Shown: positions 9,038 through 17,690 of the stretch, in pieces
How the letters are laid out: every line of letters starts with the position of its first letter
Position numbering within the stretch: the first letter of the stretch is position 1
Assembly: GCA_023957975.1 (NCBI GenBank)
Contig: JAMLGM010000010.1
Span: forward strand, 62,001-126,000
Length of the DNA: 64,000 nucleotides
Direction of reading: 5' to 3'
Origin: Microthrixaceae bacterium
GTDB taxonomy: Bacteria > Actinomycetota > Acidimicrobiia > Acidimicrobiales > Microtrichaceae
Position numbers and translations under genes: made by a program
The notes under the pieces: generated by a model
The model's input: only the letters and a program-made list of their open reading frames with translations
Database searches by the model: none
What the model was told of the DNA's origin: nothing

Positions 9038-9643
9038 ATGGAGCACCCGGTGACGACGATGCGAGAACTGCGCAGACTTTCGCGTTCGCAACGCGGCGCC
9101 GTCGTGGTCGAATCGGCGCTAATTCTGCCCGTGTTCCTGATCGTCATCTTCGCGACGATGGAGTTCGGGCTGGCGTTTCGCACGTACCTGACCATGTCGT
9201 CGGCCGCTCGTGACTCGGTGCGCCACGCCGCAACCATGGGCAGGGACCCCGAGGCGGATTTCCAGGTACTGTACGAGGCCATGCACACCCTCGACGTCGT
9301 CGGTGGTGGCAACGTCAGCAAGATCGTGATCTTCAAGGCGACCGGACCCGACTCGACGACCGCATCCGGGGCGCTCGCCGCGTGTCGCACGGCATCGGTG
9401 ACCAATCTGTGCAACACCTATTCCGGCACGGGCCTGCAGGCGAACCCAGCGGACTTCGGCTGCGGCCCGACCGCGCTCGACCGGTTCTGGTGTCCTTCGA
9501 ACCGCAAGGTCGCGGTGTCGGACCCGCCGGACTACGTGGGGATCTACATCGAGGTGGATCACCAGGGGATCACCGGGGTGATCGGAATGACTCGAACCTT
9601 CAGCGATGAGATCGTCATGCGGCTCGAACCGGTGCGGACATGA
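9038..9643 (+). CDS. TadE-like pseudopilin, first of a tandem pair
   Basis: A 201-residue protein with a basic N-terminus, then RGAVVVESALILPVFLIVIFAT, a TadE-type hydrophobic helix with the conserved Glu. TadE-like proteins are minor pseudopilins of Flp/Tad pili at the membrane. The C-terminal half carries cysteines in the pattern C, CNTYSG, C, FWCPS and then DYVGIYIEVDH; the same pattern occurs in the next gene, so the two are paralogues. A good Shine-Dalgarno (AGAGGAG) precedes the ATG. The stop overlaps the next start as ATGA. No Tad ATPase, secretin or prepilin peptidase is in the window. Confidence 0.8.
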   Translation: MEHPVTTMRELRRLSRSQRGAVVVESALILPVFLIVIFATMEFGLAFRTYLTMSSAARDSVRHAATMGRDPEADFQVLYEAMHTLDVVGGGNVSKIVIFKATGPDSTTASGALAACRTASVTNLCNTYSGTGLQANPADFGCGPTALDRFWCPSNRKVAVSDPPDYVGIYIEVDHQGITGVIGMTRTFSDEIVMRLEPVRT

Positions 9644-10278
9644 TCGGGCAGCGTCGTCGATCCGCAGCGTCGCGTCGTCGGAGCGCCTTGCGAGGGCGTC
9701 GGGAGCGCGGGGCGGTGTTGGTGGAAACCGCACTGATTCTGCCCATGCTGTTGATGATCGCGCTTGCGGTGCTCGACCTCGGGCTGGCCTGGCGGGCTTC
9801 GATGACGGTGACCAGCGCGGCCCGCGCGGGAGCCCGGGTCTCGTCGAATCTCGGAACCTCGTGGAGCACCGACCGCAATGCGCTGATGTCGATCGACGCG
9901 GCCCTCGGTGCCATCGATAACGGCGACGTCGTGGCGATCTCGATTTTCCGCTCCAGTTCCGCCGACGGAACGGTTCCGCCGGCCTGCATCACGGCATCGG
10001 CCCGCTCCGCCGGTGGAAATGCCGCGGCGCGGTGCAACACCTACACCGGGGCCGATCTCGGCAATGTCGGGGCATTGTCGTTTCCTTCGTCGTGTTCGGG
10101 CCGTCACCAGTTCTATTGCCCGTCGACCCGCCAGAACCGCCAGGGTGCGGTCGGCGGACCTGACTACGTCGGGGTGTATGTCGAAATCGCCCATCCCACC
10201 ATGACCAGGTTGTTCGGTTCGACGATGTCGATCAGCGAAACCGCCGTCATGCGGGTTGAACCGAACGCAGGAGCATGA
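9640..10278 (+). CDS. TadE-like pseudopilin, second of a tandem pair
   Basis: A 212-residue paralogue of the preceding gene: arginine-rich N-terminus, then RGAVLVETALILPMLLMIALAV as the TadE helix, then an extracytoplasmic domain with C, CNTYTG, C, FYCPS and DYVGVYVEIAH at equivalent positions. The conserved cysteines suggest disulfides outside the membrane. It is coupled by 4-nt overlaps to both neighbours, so the three pilus-type genes are one translational unit. A tandem duplication followed by divergence is the simplest origin. Confidence 0.8.
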   Translation: MIGQRRRSAASRRRSALRGRRERGAVLVETALILPMLLMIALAVLDLGLAWRASMTVTSAARAGARVSSNLGTSWSTDRNALMSIDAALGAIDNGDVVAISIFRSSSADGTVPPACITASARSAGGNAAARCNTYTGADLGNVGALSFPSSCSGRHQFYCPSTRQNRQGAVGGPDYVGVYVEIAHPTMTRLFGSTMSISETAVMRVEPNAGA

Positions 10279-11846
10279 TGATGTCGGTCGCCACCGGTCT
10301 GAGGTCAGTGATTCGGCGCCGCGAGTCGGTCCGTCCGATCGGAACGCGTTCGCGACGTCGCCGCGGTGAGCGCGGTTACGTGTTGGCCTTCACCGCCATC
10401 ATCATGTTGCCGCTGCTGGCCATCACCGGCATGGCCACCGACGTGGGCGCCTGGTACGACCAGGGGGCCAGCCTGCAAAAGGCCGCCGACGCGTCGGCGT
10501 TGGCCGGAGTCGTGTGGTTGCCCGATTTTGCGAAGGCGAAGCAGGTCGCGCTCGATACCGCCGAGGCCAACGGGTTCAGCGACAGCGATCCCAACATCAC
10601 CGTCCAGGTGCAACAGCTGACCAGAACCGACCTCAAGGTGGAGATCACCAACTCGGACGCGCCGGTGTTCTTCTCGCGCTTCTTTTTGAACACGGTGACC
10701 ATCCGGCGCAACGCGATCGGCACTTATGTGCTGCCGGTTCCGATGGGGAGCCCGAAGAATTTCTTCGGTACGGGGGATATGGCCCCGGCGGCCGACCGCG
10801 AGAACATGTGGGCGGCCCTCAACGCGAGGTGTTCGCCGCGTGAACAGGGTGACCCCTTTGGGTCCGAGTATCTCAACGGGTGGAATGGATCGGCGTTCTT
10901 TTGCCCGGCCGACCCCAACCCCAACTACGTCGATTCCCCCGGGGATCAGTACGAATACATGATCTATGCCCCGCCGGGACGCACCCAGCCCCTGGTGGTG
11001 CACCTGTATCACCCGAGCGTGTCGGGTACAGAACCAGGCGGTCTGAGCGCCGGGGGGACGCCGTGGTCGACGCGCTTTCGGATCTACGCTCCCGACAACA
11101 CGCCGTTCGACGACGCCGACAACCCGCTCGCGACGTGCACCGGCTCCGGTGAAACCAACCCGCGAACCTACAGCGGTGCGGTGAGCGGAACGGTGTCAAA
11201 CTGGTCCGGATCGACCTGGTCCCGGTTCTGCACGATCCCGGTGTCGGCGCCGTCGGGCTACTACAAGCTCGGCGTGCGTAACGACGACGCCAACACCGAC
11301 GCGAGAAGCAACCCCAACACCTACTCGGTGCTCGCGTCCTACAACGGCAACGGCGTGCGTTGCGATCAGCGAACCGACGCACTGTGCCCGACGGTGCAGG
11401 GTCGCGACTGGATGTCGATCTACGCATCGGTCACCTCGACCGCGGCGAGCTTCTTCCTGGCCGACGTCGGTTCGGAACACGCCGGCAAACAGCTCGAAAT
11501 CACCCTGTTCGACCCGGGTGAGGGCGGTCAGACGATCGAGATTCTCGATCCCAACGGCAACCCGGTGCGGATGGACTACTACACGACCGACGGCGTGTTC
11601 TCCGCCAACAACGTCGCGTCGATCGATGTGTCGGGCAACTCGTTTCCGCAGTCGGGCCGCCTCAGCGCGTACAAGTTCAACGATCGATATCTGGTGATCA
11701 CCGTCGACCTGCCGAACAACTACGCCGCGACCTACGGCGCCAACACGTGGTGGAAGGTTCGCTACAAATTCGGCGGTTCGAACGTCAACGACCGCACGAC
11801 CTGGTCGGTCCGTGTGATCGGCGACCCGGTCCACCTCTCGGACTGA
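10275..11846 (+). CDS. TadG-like pilus assembly protein with extracytoplasmic domain
   Basis: A 523-residue protein. A basic N-terminus (RSRRRRGERG) leads into the TadG-type segment YVLAFTAIIMLPLLAITGMA, then DVGAWYDQGASLQKAADASALAG, which is the typical TadG/Flp-assembly N-domain. The remaining 400 or so residues are exported and contain Asn/Gly/Ser-rich beta-type sequence with few cysteines; I recognise no von Willebrand motif. It is the last gene of the tadE-tadE-tadG-like unit. Likely role: minor pilin or surface-anchored component. Its adhesive or enzymatic function, if any, is unknown. Confidence 0.75.
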   Translation: MMMSVATGLRSVIRRRESVRPIGTRSRRRRGERGYVLAFTAIIMLPLLAITGMATDVGAWYDQGASLQKAADASALAGVVWLPDFAKAKQVALDTAEANGFSDSDPNITVQVQQLTRTDLKVEITNSDAPVFFSRFFLNTVTIRRNAIGTYVLPVPMGSPKNFFGTGDMAPAADRENMWAALNARCSPREQGDPFGSEYLNGWNGSAFFCPADPNPNYVDSPGDQYEYMIYAPPGRTQPLVVHLYHPSVSGTEPGGLSAGGTPWSTRFRIYAPDNTPFDDADNPLATCTGSGETNPRTYSGAVSGTVSNWSGSTWSRFCTIPVSAPSGYYKLGVRNDDANTDARSNPNTYSVLASYNGNGVRCDQRTDALCPTVQGRDWMSIYASVTSTAASFFLADVGSEHAGKQLEITLFDPGEGGQTIEILDPNGNPVRMDYYTTDGVFSANNVASIDVSGNSFPQSGRLSAYKFNDRYLVITVDLPNNYAATYGANTWWKVRYKFGGSNVNDRTTWSVRVIGDPVHLSD

Positions 11847-11898
11847 CACGACCGGTCCGACTCGCCGCACGCTGACGAATGCCGCACCGCGGCGGTCC

Positions 11899-11904
11899 TA
11901 CACT
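11899..11904 (+). promoter_or_regulatory. -10 box for leaderless obgE mRNA
   Basis: TACACT, then 6 nt, then the GTG start of obgE. It gives obgE its own promoter in the 64-nt gap after the tadG-like gene. Confidence 0.5.
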
Positions 11905-11910
11905 GGCCGA

Positions 11911-13185
11911 GTGTCCAACTTTGTCGACGAGGCCGCCCTCAACGTGAAAGCCGGCGACGGCGGCGCCGGGTGCGTGTCCTTTCGTCGTGAGGCCCACACC
12001 CCCAAAGGCGGCCCCGACGGCGGTGACGGCGGTCGCGGCGGCGACATCTGGCTGCTCGCCGACCGCAACGTCGCATCCCTGCTTGCGTTTCGCGACTATC
12101 CCCACCGTAAGGCCACCAGCGGCAAGCACGGGTCGGGGGCTCGCAAGCACGGCGCCTCGGGCGACGACCTGACCGTGCACGTCCCGGAAGGCACCGTCGT
12201 GAAGGATCGCGACGGTTCGGTCTTGGCCGACCTTGTGCATCACGGCGACCGCTGGCTCGCGGCGGAGGGGGGCCGCGGCGGCAAGGGCAACGCGAGGTTC
12301 CTGTCGAATCGCCGCCGTGCGCCGAGCTTCGCCGAGCAAGGCGAGGTGGGCGAGGAGAAATGGGTGTGGATGGAGTTGAAGCTGATGGCCGACGTGGCCC
12401 TCGTCGGATTGCCGAACGTCGGCAAGTCGACGCTCATCAGCCGTATCTCCGCCGCCAAGCCCAAGATCGCCGACTACCCGTTCACCACCCTGGTGCCCAA
12501 CCTCGGGGTCGTTCGAACCGACGACGACTTCGAAATGATCGTCGCCGACATACCCGGCCTGATCGAGGGCGCGGCGGAGGGCAAGGGGCTCGGCCATCAG
12601 TTCCTGCGTCACATCGAACGGGCCCGCGTGCTGGCGATCCTCGTCGACCTTGCCTCGGTGGCCGAACTCGACCCTGAACGACAAGAGGAGATCCTCCTCG
12701 CAGAACTGGGTCGCTACCAGCCCGATCTGTTGTTGCGCGAACGGGTGTTGCTCGGCGCTCGGGCAGATCTCGCCGACCCCGACACGATCGACGCGTTCGA
12801 CGGCCACGTCATCAGTTCCGTCACCGGCCGCGGCGTGGCGGAGGTCATCGGCAAGTTTCGTCAGGCCGTCGAACTGGCCCGGTCCGAGATCGAGGAGCCC
12901 GAGGCCTACGCCGTGTATCGGCCGGTGCCCGAGGGCATTCGTGTCGGCCGCAACAGCTACGGCGAGTGGGAGGTGATCGGCCGTGAAGCCTTGCGGGCGG
13001 TCGCCGTTTCAGACCTCACCAATCCCGACGCCCTCGATTATGTTCACGACCGCCTCGGCGCGTTGGGGGTCGACAAGGCGCTGGCCCGGGCGGGTGCGCG
13101 AAATGGCGACGTGGTGAACATCGGTCCCATGAGCTTCGAATATGAGTCAGGCGATGAGGTGAACTTCGCCGACGGTGGACGATGA
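11911..13185 (+). CDS. obgE: Obg-family GTPase ObgE/CgtA
   Basis: A 424-residue Obg GTPase, an essential factor of 50S assembly and stress control. The N-terminal glycine-rich Obg fold is clear (FVDEAALNVKAGDGGAGCVS, GPDGGDGGRGGDIWL). The G1 motif GLPNVGKST begins at residue 166, with the switch region YPFTTLVPNLGVV and G3 DIPGLIEGA after it. A C-terminal OCT-type domain follows (VYRPVPEGIRVGR onward). The GTG start is supported by a TACACT-N6-GTG leaderless promoter. Its stop overlaps proB as ATGA. In related genomes obgE directly follows rpmA; here it is separated by dgt and the tad genes. Confidence 0.95.
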   Translation: MSNFVDEAALNVKAGDGGAGCVSFRREAHTPKGGPDGGDGGRGGDIWLLADRNVASLLAFRDYPHRKATSGKHGSGARKHGASGDDLTVHVPEGTVVKDRDGSVLADLVHHGDRWLAAEGGRGGKGNARFLSNRRRAPSFAEQGEVGEEKWVWMELKLMADVALVGLPNVGKSTLISRISAAKPKIADYPFTTLVPNLGVVRTDDDFEMIVADIPGLIEGAAEGKGLGHQFLRHIERARVLAILVDLASVAELDPERQEEILLAELGRYQPDLLLRERVLLGARADLADPDTIDAFDGHVISSVTGRGVAEVIGKFRQAVELARSEIEEPEAYAVYRPVPEGIRVGRNSYGEWEVIGREALRAVAVSDLTNPDALDYVHDRLGALGVDKALARAGARNGDVVNIGPMSFEYESGDEVNFADGGR

Positions 13186-14270
13186 TTCTCGTCGTCAAGG
13201 TCGGAACCTCCTCCATCACCGACGACGACGGGCGACTCGATCGCGAGGCCATCGCCAAGGTGTGCCGCGAGCTCGCAGCGGCGCGCGCCGCCGGCCATCA
13301 GGTGGTGCTCGTGAGTTCCGGGGCCATCGCCGCCGGGTTGCCCGAACTCGGCCTCTCCGCGCGTCACCGACCGAAGGACGCACGCACGTTGCAGGCCGTC
13401 TCCGCGGTCGGTCAGGCGCGGTTGATGGCAACCTACAACGAGTGTTTCGACGACATCGGCGGGATCGTGTCCGGGCAGGTCCTGTTGACGGCGGACGACT
13501 TTCACAATCGCTCGACCTATGTGCAGGCCCGCGAGACGCTCACGCGGCTGCTCGAACTCGGTGCTATTCCGATCATCAACGAAAACGACACCCTGGCCGA
13601 CGACGAGATCCGCTACGGCGACAATGACCGGATCGCGGCGCTGGTCGCCCAGTTGCTGGGTGCGGAACTACTGGTTCTGCTCACCGACGCTCCGGGCCTG
13701 CTCACCGCCGACCCGCGGATCGATGCCGGCGCCTCGCTCATCCACGATGTCTTGGAGTTCGACCACGACCTCGAGGCGCTCGCTGGCGGCTCGGGGACGA
13801 ACCGGGGCAGCGGTGGCATGGCCACGAAGTTGGGCGCCGCGAAGATCGCGTCGTGGAGCGGGGTCCGCACGGTCATCGCGCGTGCTGCTCGGCCGCAGGT
13901 GGTGGCGGACGCTATCGCCGCAGTCGACGGGGTCGGCACGATCGTGTGGCCGGCCGACCGGCGGCTTCCGGCTCGAAAGGTCTGGATTGCGTTCGCCGTC
14001 GCGTCGAACGGTCGCCTTCACATCGACGCGGGCGCGGTTCGAGCGTTGCGGGCCGACAAGTCGTTACTCGCGCCCGGGATCACCGCCATCGAGGGCGAGT
14101 TCTCCAAGCACGACGGGGTCGAGGTGTTCGGTCCCGACGGCGAACTGGTCGCCAAGGGCACGGTGCGGGTCGGCTCGGCCAGGCTCGGCGAACGCGATCG
14201 CACGGGTCAGGGTGCCGCCCCCCACTCGCGTGGCGTGGTCATTCACAAAGACGACCTCGTCGTATTCTGA
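13182..14270 (+). CDS. proB: Glutamate 5-kinase
   Basis: A 362-residue glutamate 5-kinase, the first step of proline synthesis from glutamate. It has the amino acid kinase domain (VVKVGTSSITDDDG, LVSSGAIAAG, NENDTLADDEIRYGDNDRIAALVA, GSGTNRGSGGMATKLGAA) followed by a C-terminal PUA domain from about residue 275. The ATG overlaps the obgE stop by 4 nt. The expected partner proA does not follow; the next gene is convergent, so proA must lie elsewhere. Confidence 0.95.
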   Translation: MILVVKVGTSSITDDDGRLDREAIAKVCRELAAARAAGHQVVLVSSGAIAAGLPELGLSARHRPKDARTLQAVSAVGQARLMATYNECFDDIGGIVSGQVLLTADDFHNRSTYVQARETLTRLLELGAIPIINENDTLADDEIRYGDNDRIAALVAQLLGAELLVLLTDAPGLLTADPRIDAGASLIHDVLEFDHDLEALAGGSGTNRGSGGMATKLGAAKIASWSGVRTVIARAARPQVVADAIAAVDGVGTIVWPADRRLPARKVWIAFAVASNGRLHIDAGAVRALRADKSLLAPGITAIEGEFSKHDGVEVFGPDGELVAKGTVRVGSARLGERDRTGQGAAPHSRGVVIHKDDLVVF

Positions 14271-14286
14271 GTGCCCCGATTGCGCG

Positions 14287-14309
14287 GGCCTGCCCGGTGC
14301 AGGCAGGCC
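14287..14309. terminator. Hairpin between convergent proB and pspA-like gene
   Basis: A perfect 8-bp stem (GGCCTGCC / GGCAGGCC) with a 7-nt loop, placed 17 nt after the proB stop and 40 nt after the convergent gene's stop. There is no T tract. Probably a bidirectional terminator. The following bases contain a short imperfect GGTCAGGC repeat. Confidence 0.55.
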
Positions 14310-14349
14310 GGCGCGGTCAGGCTGGTGTGGTCAGGCCGGTGCGGGAGGC

Positions 14350-15204
14350 CTACTCGGCCGCGGGGAACGCCTGGGGCTGCGCCACGGCTTCACCGTCGGG
14401 TTGCGGCGCTTCGCCGGTCGATGCCGCCGGTGCAGTCGCGGCCTGGTCTGCCGAGCCTGCCGAGCCTGCCGAGCCGGAAATGCCCAACTCCGAACGCAGC
14501 TTCTCGAGACGGGCCTGAGCCTCGACGTTGACCGCGGCCTGTTGCACTTCGAGCATGCGCGACTCGACCGTGGCGCCCTGGAGCTCGGCGCCGGCCATGG
14601 CCTTGGCGTAGCGTTCGTCGATCTTGGCGCTGATCTCGCTGAGGGTCGGCACTTCCTGGCCGACGGTTTCGGACAGCGAACTCATGGCGACGTTCATCTG
14701 TTCCTGCATCTTCGCCTGGTCGAGCTGGCTCAGCAGCTTCTGACGTTCGGCGAGCTGGCGCTGCAGGTTGGCGCTGTTTTGCTGCACGGCGGCCTTGGCC
14801 TGATCGGAACGCTCGGCGGCCTGCAGTGCCATGGCCTTGAGGCTGTCGACCTCGCTTTCGAGTGCGATGAGGCGATTGGCGAATGCCTCGGCGGCATGGG
14901 TGTATTCGAGCGCCTTGTCGCTTTGTCCCGCTCGGGTCGCCTCATCGGCCATCAGCACGGCTTGACGAGCCTGCCCGTTGAGGGTTTCCAGCTCGGCCAT
15001 CTTGTCGTTGAGCTGCTTTTCGGTGAGCTTCTGGTTGGCGATGACGTTGGTTGCCTGCTCCTTCAACCGGCGATGCTGGTCTTGGGCCTGGATGATCGCC
15101 TGTTCGAGTTGCACCTTCGGGTCGGCCTTTTCGTTGAACGACATGTTCAACTTCGCACCGAGGTATTTCCACCACTTCTTGAGGGTCTGCAGCATGGTCG
15201 CCAT
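14350..15204 (-). CDS. PspA/IM30-family membrane-associated protein
   Basis: A 284-residue, almost wholly helical protein with a long coiled coil (for example KVQLEQAIIQAQDQHRRLKEQ and LQRQLAERQKLLSQLDQAKM), as in PspA/IM30/Vipp1 proteins that bind stressed membranes. The N-terminal amphipathic stretch LQTLKKWWKYLGAKLNM could insert into the membrane. The C-terminal 45 residues are Ala/Gly/Ser/Pro-rich with an SAGSAGSA repeat. I used the ATG at 15204; a GTG at 15216 and an ATG at 15195 are also in frame and no Shine-Dalgarno decides. It is encoded downstream of murJ on the same strand, which fits a role at the cell envelope. Confidence 0.8.
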   Translation of the reverse strand: MATMLQTLKKWWKYLGAKLNMSFNEKADPKVQLEQAIIQAQDQHRRLKEQATNVIANQKLTEKQLNDKMAELETLNGQARQAVLMADEATRAGQSDKALEYTHAAEAFANRLIALESEVDSLKAMALQAAERSDQAKAAVQQNSANLQRQLAERQKLLSQLDQAKMQEQMNVAMSSLSETVGQEVPTLSEISAKIDERYAKAMAGAELQGATVESRMLEVQQAAVNVEAQARLEKLRSELGISGSAGSAGSADQAATAPAASTGEAPQPDGEAVAQPQAFPAAE

Positions 15205-15265
15205 GCTACCGGGCACGCACCGGTCGGGTGCGGCGGTTCGTGCGGGTGCGGCTCGTCGCAGATAT

Positions 15266-16927
15266 TCAGACGCGGGCGCGGCGGCGGACGTTGGCGACCG
15301 CGGCGGTGACCTCGGGAATCTGCAGTTTGAGCCCGGCTACCGCGTAGGTCGCCACCCCGATCACGACACCGACCGCCACCGAGACAAGCGCTCCTGTGCC
15401 ACGGTCGGCGCTGAGCACCAGACGGGTTGCGAACACCGCGAGACCCATGATCACCGACGCGGCCGCCATCTTGATGAGCGGGTCGAGGCTCGGTCGAATC
15501 ACGGCGGGGTCCTTGGCTGTGACCGCTCGTTCGAGGCGACGCAATGCGACGACCGCGGCGATGGCGTAGGAGCAGGAGTAGGCGAGAGCGAACCACGCGC
15601 TGCTCGACCGGCCGGAAACGGACAACACGATGACAAACGCGATGTTGGCGCCGTTTTCCAACAGGTTGAGAAAGAATGGAGTGCGGGTGTTGCTCATCGC
15701 GTAGAAGCCGCGGCAGGCATACAGATAGGCCGAAAACGCCGGCAGGCCGATGGCGAACGCTGCGAGTGTCGTGCCGGTGAGGCGGGCGTCCTCAGCGGTG
15801 AGGCTGCCGCGTGCGAGAAACGAGGCGATGGGAACGGCGAGGAGCGCGTATCCCACCGCCGCCGGCAACAGCAGCGAGGCGAGTAGTCGCAAGCCGCGCA
15901 CGAACCGATCGGCGAGCGCCTGGTAGTCGGCGGCCGCGACCGCGCTGGCGAGTTCCGGGGTGATGGTGGTCATCAACGAAACCGCGATGAGGCCGTGGGG
16001 GAGTTGGAAGAAGATGAATGCGTTCTGATAGCGAGACAGCGAGGTGACGGTGGTTGCAACAAACAGCAGGGCGACCTGGTTTGCCGCCACGTATCCGAAG
16101 GTCCAACCCGAGAGCCGGATCAGCGTCGAGACGATCGGGTGGCGAAATCGTGGAACAAAGCGCAGCGGGTTGTGGAGGCGCCTCATCTCCCACAAGAGCG
16201 GGATCGTCATGGCGATAATGCCGGCGGTCGTGCCGATACCGAGCCAGTAGATGGTCGAGGAGTCGAAGATCGTCGAATCCAAGATGTCGTCGCGGCCCTG
16301 CAGGCGAAATCCGACGATGACGAACGCGATGATGCTGACGACGTTGGTGAGCACCGGGGCGAATGCGGCCGTCTTGTAGCGGCGGGAGGCGTTGAGGTAG
16401 GCGGTCGTGAGCGAGGTGATGGCGTAAAAGAGGATCTGAGGGAGGAACAGATACAGCATCGCCATGCCGGACTGGAACTGCGTCCAACTCGACACCTGCC
16501 CGTCGAGGTCCTCCCAGCGAGCGGTTGCCCACCGGTCGACGCCGAATGTGAGGCCCATCGCCAGCAGGGTCAGAGCGATCGCTGCCACGAAGCCGACCGA
16601 CATGAGTACCGAGGCGGCGTCTCGGTCGTCGCGTTCTCGGGCGCGTACGAAGAGCGGCACGAGGGTTGCCGACAAAATGCCGCCGACCACGAACTCGTAG
16701 ATCAGGTTCGGGGCGGTGTTCGCCAGCGCGTAGACATCTGCCAGATCGGATTGTCCGATGGCCCACGCCAACACGAAGACCCGTGCGAATCCGGTGACGC
16801 GACTCAGCGTCGTGCCAGCGGCGACCCACAACGAGTCGCGTTCGACACTTGCCCGCCTCGGCGGCTGGGGAGACCCGGATTCGCTCGATGCGTCGGATGC
16901 GCCGACCGAACTCATCGCGTCGGTCAT
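15266..16927 (-). CDS. murJ: Lipid II flippase MurJ (MviN family)
   Basis: A 553-residue polytopic protein of the MOP/MviN family that flips lipid II across the membrane. Recognisable pieces are the first helices ERDSLWVAAGTTLSRVTGFAR, the region AYALANTAPNLIYEFVVGGILSATLVPLF, and many further hydrophobic segments, consistent with about 14. The N-terminal 25 residues before the first helix are hydrophilic. The start ATG overlaps the stop of the upstream glycine-zipper gene by 4 nt, so both are co-translated. The murJ start is therefore firm. Confidence 0.92.
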   Translation of the reverse strand: MTDAMSSVGASDASSESGSPQPPRRASVERDSLWVAAGTTLSRVTGFARVFVLAWAIGQSDLADVYALANTAPNLIYEFVVGGILSATLVPLFVRARERDDRDAASVLMSVGFVAAIALTLLAMGLTFGVDRWATARWEDLDGQVSSWTQFQSGMAMLYLFLPQILFYAITSLTTAYLNASRRYKTAAFAPVLTNVVSIIAFVIVGFRLQGRDDILDSTIFDSSTIYWLGIGTTAGIIAMTIPLLWEMRRLHNPLRFVPRFRHPIVSTLIRLSGWTFGYVAANQVALLFVATTVTSLSRYQNAFIFFQLPHGLIAVSLMTTITPELASAVAAADYQALADRFVRGLRLLASLLLPAAVGYALLAVPIASFLARGSLTAEDARLTGTTLAAFAIGLPAFSAYLYACRGFYAMSNTRTPFFLNLLENGANIAFVIVLSVSGRSSSAWFALAYSCSYAIAAVVALRRLERAVTAKDPAVIRPSLDPLIKMAAASVIMGLAVFATRLVLSADRGTGALVSVAVGVVIGVATYAVAGLKLQIPEVTAAVANVRRRARV

Positions 16928-17652
16928 GGAGCCGAGCCGGTCCCGGTGCCTGGCTCTGTGGGCGGGTCGGTCGACGAGGGGCCCGGCCGGCGGCTGAGCG
17001 AAGACGTCTCCTGCAAGGCGGAATACACGGCTCCGAGCTCGTCGGAGATGGCCGACACCCCGGCTTCGATCGAGTTGAACTCGTCGGGAGCGTTGGCGCT
17101 CACCGACAATTCGATCGCGAGGGCGAGCGTCTCGGTGAGTTCATCGTTTGCTCGTCGCAGCCGCTGTTCGGTCACCTCGACCTGGTCGCGCACGCGAGCG
17201 GCGCTGTCGGATTCTGCCAGCATCTTGTACAGGGCGGCTGCCAGCTCATGTCCGGCCTGGGCGGTGCGCCACACGTTGGCGACGGCGTCGTCGACGCGGG
17301 ATCCGATCGTGTCGAGACGGTCGTGGATCGGCCCCGCCGGGGTGCGCGAAAGCGCGTCGCGAAACGTGGTGCGGGTGCGTTGGGCATCCTGGGTGAGGCG
17401 TCGCCACGGTTCCTGCACCGTGAACGGATCGATCCCTCCGGCCCGCTCTTGGGGGCTTCGTGCGCTGAGCAGCCGGATGGCAACACCGATAAGGGCGCCG
17501 ATCACGGCGAGCAGCACCGCCCCGACCGGGCCCGCCAGCATCCCGATGAGCGCACCGATGGCGGCGCCGGAGATTGCGGCGCCGAGGGTCATCGGAGTCG
17601 CCAGAACAGACGCGTTGGGGATCGAGTCGGGCGGAGGGCCAGAGGTGGGCAT
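16924..17652 (-). CDS. Conserved-type hypothetical membrane protein with glycine-zipper hairpin
   Basis: A 242-residue protein I cannot assign. Residues 20-60 form two Gly/Ala-rich hydrophobic segments (AISGAAIGALIGMLAGPVG and VLLAVIGALIGVAI) of glycine-zipper type, probably a membrane hairpin. The rest is hydrophilic and predicted helical, with heptad-like stretches (VRDQVEVTEQRLRRANDELTETLALAIEL) and a Pro/Ser/Thr-rich end. The ATGA overlap with murJ suggests a joint role at the envelope, perhaps with MurJ, but no function should be inferred beyond that. Confidence 0.6.
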   Translation of the reverse strand: MPTSGPPPDSIPNASVLATPMTLGAAISGAAIGALIGMLAGPVGAVLLAVIGALIGVAIRLLSARSPQERAGGIDPFTVQEPWRRLTQDAQRTRTTFRDALSRTPAGPIHDRLDTIGSRVDDAVANVWRTAQAGHELAAALYKMLAESDSAARVRDQVEVTEQRLRRANDELTETLALAIELSVSANAPDEFNSIEAGVSAISDELGAVYSALQETSSLSRRPGPSSTDPPTEPGTGTGSAP

Positions 17653-17690
17653 GGATGCGTTGGGGATCTTGTGGTGACACCGAGCGGTGG

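Noticed and set aside
13519..15309. A 596-codon plus-strand frame across proB and the pspA-like gene
   Set aside because: It overlaps two well-supported genes in other frames and shows no family motifs, only Arg/Ser-rich shadow sequence.
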